A DNA stretch of 64,000 nt, taken from assembly GCF_003590715.1 (NCBI RefSeq), contig NZ_QQVY01000001.1:1-64000 (forward strand), given 5' to 3'. This stretch comes from Paracoccus sp. JM45. GTDB taxonomy: Bacteria > Pseudomonadota > Alphaproteobacteria > Rhodobacterales > Rhodobacteraceae. Position numbers and translations under genes: made by a program. A model generated the notes under the pieces. It saw nothing but the letters and a program-made list of their open reading frames with translations. It was not told where the DNA came from and did not search any database. Of this stretch, positions 16,410 through 26,036 are shown piece by piece (the stretch's first letter is position 1; each line of letters begins with the position of its first letter).

Positions 16410-17191
16410 GACGTGTGCCGGCGGCTTTCGTAGAACTGCTTGTGCCGCGGCGACATCTCCGAGGTGTCCATCATCAGGAACACATCGGTGGTGTTGAAGG
16501 CGCGGTCGACATAGGCGCCCTCGCCCACCAGACCGCCGACGCGCAGATAGGCTTTGATCAATGCGGGCATGCCAACCATCGCCTCGCGCCGGTCAAGGCG
16601 TTCGGGCGTAATCAGGTCCATATCAACAAAGCCGTCCGGTTGCGCGCGCGGGCGCAGATCAACGGGGGCCATATGCTGGTGGTGCAGCCAGCTAAGCGAA
16701 GGCGCCAGCATTTGCACATCGGTGCCGTGAAAGCTGGCGACGCCGAACAAAATCTCGGATTTCTTTTCCAGCACGTAATCGGACAAGGCGTTCCACATCA
16801 GGAACATGCCCGAACCGCCACGATAATCGGCGTGGACACAGGACCGGCCCAGTTCCAGCAGCGGGCGACCGCTGGCCCGCAAAGGGGCCAGATCATATTC
16901 GGTATCACAGTAGAAGCGCCCGAATTCCGCAGCCCGATCCCCCGGCAACAGGCGATAGACCCCGACGACATGATCCAGCGTTTCGGCGTTGCGCCGTGTA
17001 TCCACCAGACAAAGATGATCCACCACCGGATCGAATTCGTCGCGTTCCAGACGGGCATCGTGATCGACCATTGGACCGGTGCCGCCCAGCTCCTCGACGA
17101 AGACGCGATAACGCAGACGCTGCGCGGCCATCAGGTCCTGCGTGCTTTTGGCAAGGCGGATCTGGAAGAAGGATGGTTCGGCGCGGTTCAC
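16406..17191 (-). CDS. olsB: L-ornithine N-alpha-acyltransferase
   Basis: OlsB transfers a 3-hydroxyacyl chain from acyl-ACP to ornithine, the first step to the phosphorus-free ornithine lipids common in this group. The 261-residue GNAT-fold protein shows the family block RLRYRVFVEELGG, then VVGVYRLL, the ELGRSCVHADYRGG segment that binds acyl-ACP, and LFGVASFHGTD. The length fits OlsB. It overlaps olsA by 4 bp as an operon. The start at 17191 (MNRAEPSF) has no rival close by. Confidence 0.88.
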   Translation of the reverse strand: MNRAEPSFFQIRLAKSTQDLMAAQRLRYRVFVEELGGTGPMVDHDARLERDEFDPVVDHLCLVDTRRNAETLDHVVGVYRLLPGDRAAEFGRFYCDTEYDLAPLRASGRPLLELGRSCVHADYRGGSGMFLMWNALSDYVLEKKSEILFGVASFHGTDVQMLAPSLSWLHHQHMAPVDLRPRAQPDGFVDMDLITPERLDRREAMVGMPALIKAYLRVGGLVGEGAYVDRAFNTTDVFLMMDTSEMSPRHKQFYESRRHTS

Positions 17192-17334
17192 GGGACCTCG
17201 GCTTGAATACTATTGCGCCTGTCTAGGAAACGCGGGGCATCATTGCAACATGACACACCCGACGTCACGGACGCGGATAAGGTCAAGCTTGCACAAAACA
17301 ACCTATAGTTGCAAAGTTTCGTCATGAGACGCGA

Positions 17335-17514
17335 TTACATTTCATTAAAACGCACGATTTCAAGCTGGACCCGCTTTCCATCGATGACCTGTTTTCCGGC
17401 ATCGGCGAAATTGACGGTAATGCGATCACCGATGCGGGACTGGACCTGCCCCTCGCCCCATTCAGGTGCGCCGGGATGACGGACGATCACGCCGGGTTCC
17501 AGTATCTCATTCAC
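17335..17514 (-). CDS. Small DUF3553 protein
   Basis: This 59-residue protein from a GTG start (17512-17514) reads MNEILEPGVIVRHPGAPEWG, then EGQVQSRIGDRITVNFADAG. The pattern of VRHP..PEWGxGQVQS and a short beta-barrel-like fold matches DUF3553, found widely in Alphaproteobacteria and also at the end of some UvrD helicases. It probably binds nucleic acid or a protein partner; the function is unknown. It is divergent from chpT (38 bp gap), a neighbour arrangement that may be conserved. Confidence 0.8.
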   Translation of the reverse strand: MNEILEPGVIVRHPGAPEWGEGQVQSRIGDRITVNFADAGKQVIDGKRVQLEIVRFNEM

Positions 17515-17552
17515 CGCACCAACTCCTTCAGTTAGCAGAAAGATAGACAAAT

Positions 17553-18176
17553 ATGACGGTCGATACAACGCGGATCGCTGCGGGCGATCTGGCCGCACTT
17601 CTTGGGTCGCGACTTTGCCATGATCTGGTGTCGCCTTTGGGGGCCATCGGAAACGGGGTCGAACTGCTTGAAATGTCACCGGACTTCCCCGACATTGCCC
17701 AATCCCCCGAAATGCGACTGATTGCCGAGGCTGTTTCGGCGGCCCGTTCGCGCATTCAGGGATACCGCATGGCTTTTGGCATGGCATCGGGCGACCAGCG
17801 CATTCCGCTGGCCGAAGCTCAGCGTTTGCTGGACGGAATGACCGCGCAAGGCCGTCTGGCCATCACGCTGCAGGCCGATGGTAATTTTGCCCGCACCGAT
17901 ATCCGCATGGTGATGCTGGCATTGATGTGTCTGGAAACCGCAATGCCATGGGGCGGCAGCGTCACCGTTTTGCGTCAGGCACCGTGCTGGCGGCTAGTTG
18001 CCACCTGTGCGCGGTTGAAACATGACCCCGAACTTTGGGCGTGGCTCGACGGCGGTGCGGCGCGCACCCCCGCGGCATCCGAGGTTCATTTTGCAATGCT
18101 GTCTGAAACCGCCAGAGAAGCAGGCAAACGCCTGTCCCATCAGCTGGATGACAAAGGCGGCGAGATCGGTTTCTGA
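17553..18176 (+). CDS. chpT: Histidine phosphotransferase ChpT
   Basis: ChpT passes phosphate from the hybrid kinase CckA to CtrA (and CpdR), controlling motility and gene-transfer-agent genes in Rhodobacterales. The 207-residue protein has the phospho-acceptor His23 in SRLCHDLVSPLGAIGNGVEL, the helical-hairpin dimer domain, and a degenerate ATPase-like C-terminal domain without ATP-binding motifs. The length fits the family. It is divergent from the DUF3553 gene and convergent with proA (14 bp gap). Confidence 0.92.
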   Translation: MTVDTTRIAAGDLAALLGSRLCHDLVSPLGAIGNGVELLEMSPDFPDIAQSPEMRLIAEAVSAARSRIQGYRMAFGMASGDQRIPLAEAQRLLDGMTAQGRLAITLQADGNFARTDIRMVMLALMCLETAMPWGGSVTVLRQAPCWRLVATCARLKHDPELWAWLDGGAARTPAASEVHFAMLSETAREAGKRLSHQLDDKGGEIGF

Positions 18177-18190
18177 TCCCGCCACTTTGA

Positions 18191-19456
18191 TCAGCTGCGG
18201 ATGGTCCCATCACCGGTGACCAGATATTTGAAGCTGGTCAGCTGTTCGGCCCCGACCGGACCACGGGCATGCATCTTGCCCGTTGCAATGCCGATTTCGG
18301 CACCCATCCCGAATTCGGCACCATCGGCAAACTGGGTCGAGGCATTACGCATCAGAATCGCACTGTCCAGCGCGGCAAAGAAGCGTTCTGCAACCGCGTC
18401 ATCCTGCGTCAGAATTGATTCGGTATGCTGGCTGCCATATTCGCGGATATGGGCAATGGCACCTTCCACACCATCCACCAGTTTGGCAGCGATGATCATG
18501 TCAAGAAACTCTTGCCCGAAATCATCGGGTTTGGCTGGAACGGTGCCTTTGATACGGGCCAGCTCCCCTTCGGCACGGACCTCGACACCGGCTTTCACCA
18601 GATCCTCGATCAGGACAGCGCCATGCATGGCGTAAAACGCGCGGTCAATCAGCAGGCATTCCGCCGATCCGCAAATACCCGTGCGGCGCGTCTTGGCGTT
18701 CAGCACCACACGTCGCGCTTTTTCCAGATCTGCCGCGCCATCGGCATAGACGTGACAGATGCCTTCCAGATGTGCAAAAACCGGCACGCGGGCGTCACGC
18801 TGGACCAGCCCCACAAGGCCTTTACCACCGCGCGGAATGATCACGTCAATCAGCCCCTGCGCGCCCAGCATCGCGCTGACCGCGGCGCGGTCACGGGTCG
18901 GCACCATCTGGATGGCGGCTTCAGGCAGACCGGCGGCGCGCAGCCCATGAACCATGCAGGCGTGGATGGCGGCGCTGGAATGCAGGCTTTCCGAACCGCC
19001 ACGCAGAATCACTGCGTTACCGGATTTCAGCGCCAGGGCACCTGCATCGGCGGTTACATTCGGGCGGCTTTCATAGATCACACCGATCACGCCGATGGGG
19101 GTACGGACGCGTTTGATGTTCAGCCCCGACGGGCGGTCCCAGTCGGCAATCACCTGACCCACCGGATCATCCTGTCCGGCCACATCGCGCAGACTTTTGG
19201 CAATTGCCTCCAATCGCGATGTATCCAGCCGCAGGCGGTCCAGCATTGCGTCGCTAAGGCCCTTTTCGCGGGCAAATTCCAGATCGCGGGCATTGGCATC
19301 AAGAATGGGTGGCGAACCGGCGATCACTGCATCAGCCGCAGCAAGCAAAGCCGCACGCTTTGCCGGTGCTGGTGCCTGCGCCAGTTCGACCGCAGCCAAA
19401 CGTGCGGCTTTGCCAAGACCGTCGATCAGTTGCTGCGCCAGTGCCATATCCGTCAT
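18191..19456 (-). CDS. proA: Gamma-glutamyl phosphate reductase
   Basis: ProA reduces gamma-glutamyl phosphate to glutamate-5-semialdehyde with NADPH, the second step of proline synthesis. The 421-residue aldehyde-dehydrogenase-fold protein shows [31 protein letters not shown] and the catalytic Cys in [15 protein letters not shown]. The proB kinase gene usually lies directly upstream, but here two tRNA-Asp genes are found instead and proB is not in the window. The start is the ATG at 19456. Confidence 0.97.
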   Translation of the reverse strand: MTDMALAQQLIDGLGKAARLAAVELAQAPAPAKRAALLAAADAVIAGSPPILDANARDLEFAREKGLSDAMLDRLRLDTSRLEAIAKSLRDVAGQDDPVGQVIADWDRPSGLNIKRVRTPIGVIGVIYESRPNVTADAGALALKSGNAVILRGGSESLHSSAAIHACMVHGLRAAGLPEAAIQMVPTRDRAAVSAMLGAQGLIDVIIPRGGKGLVGLVQRDARVPVFAHLEGICHVYADGAADLEKARRVVLNAKTRRTGICGSAECLLIDRAFYAMHGAVLIEDLVKAGVEVRAEGELARIKGTVPAKPDDFGQEFLDMIIAAKLVDGVEGAIAHIREYGSQHTESILTQDDAVAERFFAALDSAILMRNASTQFADGAEFGMGAEIGIATGKMHARGPVGAEQLTSFKYLVTGDGTIRS

Positions 19457-19496
19457 TTCATCCCCCTGCGCGATTGCGCGTGAAAACCATGCAATT

Positions 19497-19521
19497 AAAA
19501 AAGATTGCGCCCCCGCGGGGG
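19497..19521 (-). terminator. Terminator after the tRNA-Asp pair
   Basis: A short GC hairpin built on CCCCGCGGGG (around 19509-19521) is followed on the minus strand by TCTTTTTT (19497-19504). It lies about 45 bp past the second tRNA and just before proA. Confidence 0.55.
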
Positions 19522-19565
19522 TGGTCTTCTTTTCGGTCTATCTGGAAGGATTTAAAATGAAGAAA

Positions 19566-19642
19566 TGGCGCGGTTGACGGGGCTCGAACCCGCGACCCCC
19601 GGCGTGACAGGCCGGTACTCTAACCAACTGAGCTACAACCGC
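19566..19642 (-). tRNA. tRNA-Asp (GTC), CCA encoded
   Basis: The 77-nt gene is read on the minus strand. The acceptor stem GCGGTTG pairs with CAACCGC, followed by discriminator G and encoded CCA (19566-19568). The D-arm TAGCTCAGTTGGTTAGA, the anticodon loop CCTGTCACG with anticodon GTC, and the T-arm GGGTTCGAGCCCC are all normal. It is identical to its neighbour at 19670-19746. Confidence 0.97.
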
Positions 19643-19669
19643 GCATATCTTCGGACGACAAATGAGTTG

Positions 19670-19746
19670 TGGCGCGGTTGACGGGGCTCGAACCCGCGAC
19701 CCCCGGCGTGACAGGCCGGTACTCTAACCAACTGAGCTACAACCGC
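19670..19746 (-). tRNA. tRNA-Asp (GTC), second identical copy
   Basis: It has the same 77-nt sequence as the copy at 19566-19642, separated from it by 27 bp and presumably processed from one transcript. Acceptor stem, GTC anticodon, T-loop and encoded CCA are all intact. Confidence 0.97.
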
Positions 19747-19802
19747 CCAACTCATTCACTGCAGCGTTCGTCCTCTGCAGTGAGGCGGTATCTACTCAGA
19801 GG

Positions 19803-19825
19803 GGGCGGCCCCGTCAAGGCCGCCC
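19803..19825. terminator. GC-rich hairpin between the tRNA pair and the PRC-barrel gene
   Basis: Perfect 8-bp arms GGGCGGCC (19803-19810) and GGCCGCCC (19818-19825) are present. A T5 run follows on the plus strand, but no plus-strand gene ends here. On the minus strand it lies 68 bp beyond the PRC-barrel gene without a U-tract, so its direction is uncertain. Confidence 0.45.
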
Positions 19826-19892
19826 GTGAAGTTTTTCGAAGTTTTTGTGAAATTATTCGAAGTCTCTGATTTTTATATAGGTTTTACTGGGG

Positions 19893-20924
19893 TTATTCAC
19901 TGGCCTTATGTTCCGGCAAGGCTTCGATCTGATCGGATGCCGTTGCGATATAGGCCCGCAGTTCACCATCCTCGTCCCGCTGGAAGGACAAATCGGCCAA
20001 TGGCAGCGCGACATTCTTTTCGCCCAGACCCAAGAAACCGCCGACACCGATAATGGCGGCTTCGCTGTCGGTATCGAACATTTCGATGCTGCCGACTTCC
20101 TCATCGTCCGCGCTATAGACAGGCGTGCCGTCCATGCCTTCGGCCATCACCTCATCCGCCTCGACCAGCGAACTGCCTTCGCGCAGTGCAATGGCATTGG
20201 CACTGGCCGTTACCTCGCCCGAGCTGGGGGCGACTTCGGTGGTCGCCGCATCGGCAACAGCTTCGTCGGCGGTATCTTCTGTGGCGGCATCGGCATCAGG
20301 CGCCTGTGGATCGGATTCCGGCATTGCCTCGGTCGGCATTGTGTCTGATTCCGGCGCAACTGCGGCTTCGGGACCGTCTTCAGCCTCGGTCATGGGGGCT
20401 GCTATATCGTCCGAGGCGGGTTCAACCTCGGCTTCGGGGGCGGGTTCTGCTTCGGTTGCGGCCTCCTCCCCCTCGGGGGCTTCGCCCATCTGGTCTTTCG
20501 GGTCGGCTTCTTCAGCCATTGCGTCTCCAGCTGCCGGTTCTTCGGCTGTCGCCTCATCAGCCGCCGGTTCTGCGGCAGCGCCCATGCGGGTCACGGTCAA
20601 TTCGGCAGTTTCCGCCGCGTTGATCGTAACATTGGCTTCTGCTTCGGTCACTTTGGCTTCGATCTGTTCGCCATCGGCACCCATGACTGTGGGTGCGCAA
20701 TTCTCGACCGTCACTTCGGGGGCTGACTGAGAGACTGTGACCATCGGATCGGCGTTGGCGTCTTCCGGCATTGTCACGGTCACCTTGGGGGGCGTCTGCG
20801 TCACGGTGACCACGGGGGCACATTGCTGGACTGTCATCGCCCCACCTTCGGCGGTGTCTTGTGCAAAAGCGGGGCCGGTCAGCAAAGTGACAGCGGCGGC
20901 GGTTCCCAACAGATGTCTGACCAT
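19893..20924 (-). CDS. Secreted acidic PRC-barrel protein
   Basis: This 343-residue protein has a signal peptide (MVRHLLGTAAAVTLLTGPAFA, cut near residue 21) and a Val/Thr-rich region with repeated VTVTQ/VTVSQSAPEVTV-like strands (about 36-95). A long low-complexity stretch of Ala, Glu, Pro and Asp (about 115-235) is very acidic, with many EPAAD/EEA-like repeats. A C-terminal PRC-barrel domain (ALREGSSLVEADEVMAEGMD to YIATASDQIEALPEH) ends the protein. PRC barrels bind protein or RNA partners; secreted ones are uncharacterised. The acidic linker may span the periplasm or bind cations, which is inference. Confidence 0.8.
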   Translation of the reverse strand: MVRHLLGTAAAVTLLTGPAFAQDTAEGGAMTVQQCAPVVTVTQTPPKVTVTMPEDANADPMVTVSQSAPEVTVENCAPTVMGADGEQIEAKVTEAEANVTINAAETAELTVTRMGAAAEPAADEATAEEPAAGDAMAEEADPKDQMGEAPEGEEAATEAEPAPEAEVEPASDDIAAPMTEAEDGPEAAVAPESDTMPTEAMPESDPQAPDADAATEDTADEAVADAATTEVAPSSGEVTASANAIALREGSSLVEADEVMAEGMDGTPVYSADDEEVGSIEMFDTDSEAAIIGVGGFLGLGEKNVALPLADLSFQRDEDGELRAYIATASDQIEALPEHKASE

Positions 20925-21002
20925 CAGATCCTCCTACGATGATACGGGTGCCTTGCGGCATTCCCGTGTCAACCAACCAGCAGGATAAGGGTTCCGCCGC
21001 GC

Positions 21003-22100
21003 CTAACGTGGATGGCTGATGCGCCCGCCGCAGACCGGCGCGGGAACACCCGTGGTCATCGGACCCGAAATCGGCAGACCGCGCATGACCCGCACCGCCA
21101 TCCACCCGAATGCCTGCGCCTCTAGCATGTCGCCATCCAGGCCGACCGTTTCGATGGGCGCGACAGGGATACCCAGATCGCGGGTCAACGCCGCCATGAT
21201 CGCGGCGTTATGCCGACCGCCACCACAGACCAGAACGCGCGTACAGCCCGCGAGCATCCAACGCATCCCCGCTGCAACGGAACCGGACACGGCAGCCACC
21301 AGCGTTGCCGCCGCATCTTCGACCGAAAGCCGGTCAACAGCCGCAATCAGCCCCGCAAACTGGTCGCGGTCCAGTGATTTGGGCGCGGGCCGGTCGAAAT
21401 AGGGATGCGCCAAAAATTCCGCCAGAATTGCCGCATCGACCTTCCCGCTTGCCGCCAACGCCCCGCCGTCATCACGCGACTTCTGCAGGCGCTTGCGCAT
21501 GAGATCATTGATGGGCGCATTGGCGGGACCGGTATCAAAGGCCACACAGGCCCCTTTGGTCTGGGGCGAGGCTGATGTCGGATCGACCCAGCTGATATTC
21601 CCCACGCCGCCAAGGTTCAGAAACGCCACCGGCGCTGCGGGCAGATGCCCCTGCCCGATGGCCCATTCCGCGCAGGCCCAGTGGAAAAAGGGCACCAGTG
21701 GCGCGCCTTCGCCGCCTTGGCGGACATCCTCGGACCGGAAGTCCCAGACGACAGGGCGGTTGATGGCGCGGGCCAGTTCGGCACCATTGCCCGCCTGATG
21801 GGTACCGCGACCGCGCGGATCATGCGCCAGCGTCTGCCCGTGAAAGCCGACGACCTGCGCCTGCGGAAACTGGCGGGCCAGCTCGGCGTGACTGTCCTGA
21901 ACCAGACGCGCCACATGCGGAATGCAGGGCGCATCCTGCCATGACCCGAGGGCCGCATGCAGAACCGCGGCCTCATTTCCGGAAAAGGCGCGAAAGGCGG
22001 TGTCGCCGAAAGCCGCGATCCTTTCGCCGTCGGTTTCAATCAGCGCTGCATCCACCCCGTCAAGCGAGGTCCCCGACATCATCCCCAAAGCCGTGATCAT
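21003..22100 (-). CDS. anmK: Anhydro-N-acetylmuramic acid kinase
   Basis: AnmK phosphorylates and opens 1,6-anhydro-MurNAc during cell-wall recycling. The 365-residue protein (usual length about 370) starts at the ATG 22098-22100 with the hallmark [15 protein letters not shown] (residues 6-20). It then has [13 protein letters not shown] and the ASKHA-fold [12 protein letters not shown] near the C-terminus. The frame stays open upstream, but that part lies over tyrS and is a shadow. It is divergent from tyrS with a 60-bp gap. Confidence 0.95.
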   Translation of the reverse strand: MITALGMMSGTSLDGVDAALIETDGERIAAFGDTAFRAFSGNEAAVLHAALGSWQDAPCIPHVARLVQDSHAELARQFPQAQVVGFHGQTLAHDPRGRGTHQAGNGAELARAINRPVVWDFRSEDVRQGGEGAPLVPFFHWACAEWAIGQGHLPAAPVAFLNLGGVGNISWVDPTSASPQTKGACVAFDTGPANAPINDLMRKRLQKSRDDGGALAASGKVDAAILAEFLAHPYFDRPAPKSLDRDQFAGLIAAVDRLSVEDAAATLVAAVSGSVAAGMRWMLAGCTRVLVCGGGRHNAAIMAALTRDLGIPVAPIETVGLDGDMLEAQAFGWMAVRVMRGLPISGPMTTGVPAPVCGGRISHPR

Positions 22101-22160
22101 CGCGCCTTTTCCTTTATTGCCACAGCCTGTATATCGCGGGTGTTCAAAAGGATGAAGCCC

Positions 22161-23417
22161 ATGACCTATCAGCCCAAATCCGACTTCCTGCGCGTCATGA
22201 CCGAGCGCGGCTATCTGGCCGACTGCACGGATTATGAAGCCTTGGACAAGGCACTGCTTGCCGGGCCGGTCACCGCCTATATCGGCTATGACGCGACGGC
22301 GGCCAGCCTGCATGTCGGGCACCTGCTGAATGTCATGATGCTGCGCTGGTTCCAGAAAACCGGCAACCGCCCCATCACCCTGATGGGGGGCGGCACGACC
22401 AAGGTCGGCGATCCCTCCTTCCGCAGCGATGAACGCCCCTTGCTGGACGATGCCGCGATCCAGGCCAATATCGATGGGATGCAGCAGGTCTTTGACCGCT
22501 ATCTGGATTACAGTCCCGATGGCGCAACCATGCTGAACAATGCCGAATGGCTGGACGGTTTGAACTATCTGACCTTCCTGCGCAATATCGGGCGGCACTT
22601 CAGCGTCAACCGGATGCTGGCCTTTGAATCGGTCAAATCGCGTCTGGACCGCGAACAGTCGCTGTCGTTCCTTGAATTCAACTATATGATTTTGCAGGCC
22701 TATGACTTTCTGGAACTGAACCGTCGCTATGGCTGCCAGTTGCAGATGGGCGGGTCCGATCAGTGGGGCAATATCATCAACGGCATCGATCTGACGCGCC
22801 GTGTGGATGACACCCAGCTGTGGGGCCTGACCTCGCCCCTGCTGACCACCAGCGATGGCCGCAAGATGGGCAAATCGCAGGGCGGTGCTGTCTGGCTGAA
22901 TGGCGCGATGCTGTCGGCCTATGACTTCTGGCAGTTCTGGCGCAACACGACCGACGCCGATGTGGGACGCTTCCTGAAGCTTTACACCGAATTGCCGGTC
23001 ACGGAATGTGATCGTCTGGGTGCCTTGGAAGGATCCGAAATCAACGAGGCCAAGGTTCTGCTGGCCAATGAGGTCACGACCCTGCTTCATGGCGCTGAAG
23101 CCGCGGCCAGCGCCGAAGCAACCGCCCGTCAGGTCTTTGAACAGGGCGGTGCCGGTGGCGATCTAGAGGTGGCGTTGCTGCCCGCCGATACCGCGACGGA
23201 TGGCCTGACCGTCATTCAGGCGCTGGTCCAGTCAGGCATCGTCGCATCGGGGAAAGAGGCCAAGCGCCTGATCGCGGAAGGCGGTCTGCGCGTGGACAAC
23301 GTGGCGGTCACCGACCCGCAAACCATGGTCGATCCGGCCGCCCTGTCCGAAGGGGTCAAAATCTCGGTCGGGAAGAAAAAGCACCGGATGCTGCGTCTGG
23401 ATACGGCCAAGGCCTGA
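22161..23417 (+). CDS. tyrS: Tyrosyl-tRNA synthetase
   Basis: This class Ic synthetase charges tRNA-Tyr. The 418-residue protein has the HIGH-type motif HVGH (residues 51-54), the tyrosine pocket YMILQAYDF, the GGSDQWGNI block and the KMSKS-type motif KMGKS (235-239). A C-terminal S4 RNA-binding domain ([19 protein letters not shown]) completes it. The ATG at 22161 is preferred because AAAAGGA lies 9 bp upstream; an ATG three codons earlier is possible. A 13-bp-stem hairpin follows. Confidence 0.97.
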   Translation: MTYQPKSDFLRVMTERGYLADCTDYEALDKALLAGPVTAYIGYDATAASLHVGHLLNVMMLRWFQKTGNRPITLMGGGTTKVGDPSFRSDERPLLDDAAIQANIDGMQQVFDRYLDYSPDGATMLNNAEWLDGLNYLTFLRNIGRHFSVNRMLAFESVKSRLDREQSLSFLEFNYMILQAYDFLELNRRYGCQLQMGGSDQWGNIINGIDLTRRVDDTQLWGLTSPLLTTSDGRKMGKSQGGAVWLNGAMLSAYDFWQFWRNTTDADVGRFLKLYTELPVTECDRLGALEGSEINEAKVLLANEVTTLLHGAEAAASAEATARQVFEQGGAGGDLEVALLPADTATDGLTVIQALVQSGIVASGKEAKRLIAEGGLRVDNVAVTDPQTMVDPAALSEGVKISVGKKKHRMLRLDTAKA

Positions 23418-23443
23418 TCTGAGCTGACGTCATAGCTGCCATG

Positions 23444-23474
23444 CCACCGCCCTGACCTTGCGTCAGGGCGGTGG
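23444..23474 (+). terminator. Hairpin terminator after tyrS
   Basis: Perfect 13-bp arms CCACCGCCCTGAC (23444-23456) and GTCAGGGCGGTGG (23462-23474) enclose a 5-base loop. Only TATTCC follows, so as a rho-independent terminator it lacks a U-tract. It may instead protect the 3' end. Confidence 0.6.
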
Positions 23475-23543
23475 TATTCCGTCCGGCAACGCCATATCTG
23501 ACCGCTCGGGAAGGAAATGACCCAAGCCCAAGGATATGGAACA

Positions 23544-23696
23544 ATGTCGAACACCCAGCAGAAACCGCTTAGCATCGCGGACCGCAAACGCAGCATCGAG
23601 GCGGATGCCGTTCTGGACCAGATGTATGGCTATTTCACGCGTGAGGAATCGCCCCGCTACGTCGTCACCGAACTGGACGCACAAAAGGCTGCCTGA
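23544..23696 (+). CDS. Small conserved-looking 50-residue protein
   Basis: The frame from ATG 23544, with GGA upstream, encodes MSNTQQKPLSIADRKRSIEA, then DAVLDQMYGYFTREESPRYV and VTELDAQKAA. It has a well-formed start and stop, a charged helical pattern without a signal or membrane segment, and codon use like its neighbours. A hairpin follows at 23723. The function is unknown; it does not resemble a toxin or antitoxin that I recognise. Confidence 0.6.
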   Translation: MSNTQQKPLSIADRKRSIEADAVLDQMYGYFTREESPRYVVTELDAQKAA

Positions 23697-23722
23697 TGAC
23701 CGGTAGCAATCCGACGACATCA

Positions 23723-23740
23723 GGGGCCCTGTGGGGCCCC
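23723..23740 (+). terminator. Short hairpin after the 50-residue protein gene
   Basis: The arms GGGGCCC (23723-23729) and GGGCCCC (23734-23740) are followed by TTCGTATAT. It is very GC-rich with a weak U-tract. Confidence 0.5.
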
Positions 23741-23838
23741 TTCGTATATCCGCATTCTGCCGTTTTCGTGAACGAGCGTTAATTGCGGCTTATGGCCACC
23801 CTTGGTCAAATGCCTCAAAGATCACGGGATAGAAGAAT

Positions 23839-24189
23839 ATGAACATTCGACAGAATATCGTCGCCTCTTTGGCAGCGATCAGCATGATGGGCGCGACGCC
23901 TGCTTTGGCTGACAAAGGGTACAACGGCCACGACAATGGTCGCCACGAGGCGCGCGGCCATAAGAAAGCCCGCGAACGCCACGGTAAGCAGCCCCCGCGC
24001 CGTGCATCGCATTATAAAACCGGCGACCGTTTTTCACGCGGAAGTCATGAACATCTGCGCCACCCCGCCCGACACGGTTTGGAACAGCGGCGTGATTGGG
24101 AATACTATCGCGATGGCGGTCAGGTCTATCGCGTGGACAGCCAGACACAGCGTATTCTTGCGGTGATCAATCTACTGAACGCATTCTGA
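23839..24189 (+). CDS. Secreted basic protein, RcnB-like, unknown function
   Basis: This 116-residue protein has a signal peptide (MNIRQNIVASLAAISMMGATPALA) followed by a strongly basic, His/Arg-rich mature part (GRHEARGHKKARERHGKQPP). The C-terminal segment, RDWEYYRDGGQVYRVDSQTQ to RILAVINLLNAF, resembles the end of RcnB-type periplasmic proteins in Alphaproteobacteria. RcnB in E. coli affects nickel/cobalt homeostasis, but this link is only by shape. The many His residues could bind metal. Confidence 0.65.
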   Translation: MNIRQNIVASLAAISMMGATPALADKGYNGHDNGRHEARGHKKARERHGKQPPRRASHYKTGDRFSRGSHEHLRHPARHGLEQRRDWEYYRDGGQVYRVDSQTQRILAVINLLNAF

Positions 24190-24293
24190 TAAAACGAGCC
24201 TTGGCGCCCTTCGTGATTGCTTTTTGTGTATCGTGGGAACGATGATGACATTTCTGTCATTATTCCGACAGATGCAGGCACAGGGGGGCTGTC

Positions 24294-26036
24294 ATGGCGC
24301 GTCACTTTTGGGGTCCGGGCTTTGACGCAGGGCTCTGGACAATCCGGTTATGGGCACCGCGCGCGGCGCAGGTCCAACTGGTTTCAGGCGACGCCCCCAC
24401 CCCAATGACCCGCGACGACGACGGTATCTGGTCCGCGCAAATCACCGCAAGTCCGGGCACCACCTATAAATTCCGTGTTGATGGCACCGATATGCCCGAC
24501 CCTGCCAGCCGCCTTCAGGCAGGGGGCGTCGATGATGCTTCGGTCCTGACCCTTCCTGACAACCATGATTGGCGCTGTGACTGGTCCGGACGCGATTGGT
24601 CCGAGGCAGTCATATACGAATTGCACATCGGCACCTTTACCCACGCGGGCACATTCGCCGCCGCGCAGGAAAAGCTGGACGCGCTGGCCGAGCTTGGATT
24701 TACAGCCATCCAACTGATGCCCGTCGGCCAGTTTTCGGGGAATCGCGGGTGGGGCTATGACGGCGTGCTGCCCTATGCGCCCCATCCGGCCTATGGCTGT
24801 CCGAATGACTTGAAGCGGTTTGTCGATGCGGCACATGCCGCCGGTCTGATGGTCATCCTTGATCTGGTGATGAACCATTTCGGGCCGGATGGTGCCTATA
24901 TCCACCATTCATCGCCCGATTTCTTTGACGCTGGCCGTGACACACCATGGGGTCCGGCCATCAATTTCGACCAATCCGCCGTGCGTGACTTCTGGACCGG
25001 TTGCGCCCTGCACTGGCTGGAAGAATACCGCATCGACGGATTGCGGCTGGACGCCGTGCACCAGATCCGCGGACCGGGTGCCGACGGTTTCATGCGCGAT
25101 CTGGCCACCGAAATCAAAGCCCTGTTCCCCCGCCGCCACCTGATTACCGAGGATGAGCGTAACATCCCAGATCTGCGCGAAAATGCGGGCTATGACGCCT
25201 CATGGAACGATGACTTCCATCACGCCATCCACGTCGCCCTGACGGGCGAGGCTGACAGCTATTACGCCAGTTTTTCAGTCGATCCCCTGGCCGACCTAAA
25301 CCTTGCCCTGCAAAACGGCCATATCGAGGAAGGGCAGCCCCGCCCGCCTTTGGCAACACCGCGCGGGGAACCCTGCGATCATCTGCCAGTGACGGCTTTC
25401 GTCAATGCCATCCAAACCCATGACCAGATCGGCAACCGTGCCCATGGCGACAGGCTGACAACGCTGGCCGATCCTGACGATGTCGCGGTTGCCTATGCCC
25501 TATTGCTGGTGTGCCCCTATATCCCGATGGTCTTCATGGGCGAGGAACGCGGCGAAACCGCCCCCTTCCAGTTCTTCGCCGATTTTCAAGGTGATCTGGC
25601 CGAGGCTGTCCGCAAAGGCCGTGCTGCCGAATTTTCGGGCATTGCCGCTTTGGGTGACGCGGTCCCCGACCCGCTGGACAAGGCAACCTTCGATCGTTCC
25701 AAGCTGGGCTGGCGCGATGATGAACCCGCGCAATCGTGGATGTTTCTGACACAACAGGCCCTGAAATTTCGGGCACGACATGTTGTTCCGCTGATCAAGA
25801 CGCGCCGGACAGGCGTTCAGGTCAGCCGCCCTGCCCCCGATCTGATCCGCGCCGAATGGCAGTTTCAGGCCGGAACGCTGGCTTTGTCGCTGGCATTCGG
25901 CCAACCTGACCCTGATCCGTTCCCTGACGCCATGTTCCATACTGCATCCCCGACCGGACGTTTTTCGCTGAGTGCAAAGGCAATTTATCATGACCCCAAA
26001 TATCCCGACCGCCACCTATCGCGTCCAACTGCGTGA
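24294..26036 (+). CDS. treZ: Malto-oligosyltrehalose trehalohydrolase
   Basis: TreZ releases trehalose from the malto-oligosyltrehalose made by TreY. The 580-residue GH13 enzyme has an N-terminal immunoglobulin-like domain (WGPGFDAGLWTIRLWAPRA), a TIM barrel with the nucleophile Asp in DGLRLDAVHQI, the acid Glu in LITEDERN and the third Asp in QTHDQIGNRA. It then has the TreZ-specific block PMVFMGEERGETAPFQFFADF. It starts the treZ-treY-glgC-glgX operon and overlaps treY by 47 bp. GGGGGG lies just upstream of the ATG. Confidence 0.95.
   Translation: MARHFWGPGFDAGLWTIRLWAPRAAQVQLVSGDAPTPMTRDDDGIWSAQITASPGTTYKFRVDGTDMPDPASRLQAGGVDDASVLTLPDNHDWRCDWSGRDWSEAVIYELHIGTFTHAGTFAAAQEKLDALAELGFTAIQLMPVGQFSGNRGWGYDGVLPYAPHPAYGCPNDLKRFVDAAHAAGLMVILDLVMNHFGPDGAYIHHSSPDFFDAGRDTPWGPAINFDQSAVRDFWTGCALHWLEEYRIDGLRLDAVHQIRGPGADGFMRDLATEIKALFPRRHLITEDERNIPDLRENAGYDASWNDDFHHAIHVALTGEADSYYASFSVDPLADLNLALQNGHIEEGQPRPPLATPRGEPCDHLPVTAFVNAIQTHDQIGNRAHGDRLTTLADPDDVAVAYALLLVCPYIPMVFMGEERGETAPFQFFADFQGDLAEAVRKGRAAEFSGIAALGDAVPDPLDKATFDRSKLGWRDDEPAQSWMFLTQQALKFRARHVVPLIKTRRTGVQVSRPAPDLIRAEWQFQAGTLALSLAFGQPDPDPFPDAMFHTASPTGRFSLSAKAIYHDPKYPDRHLSRPTA

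Noticed and set aside
20125..20730. 201-codon Ser/Ala-rich frame on the plus strand
   Set aside because: It is the antisense of the Glu/Ala/Pro repeat region of the PRC-barrel gene; low-complexity coding DNA gives long shadow frames.
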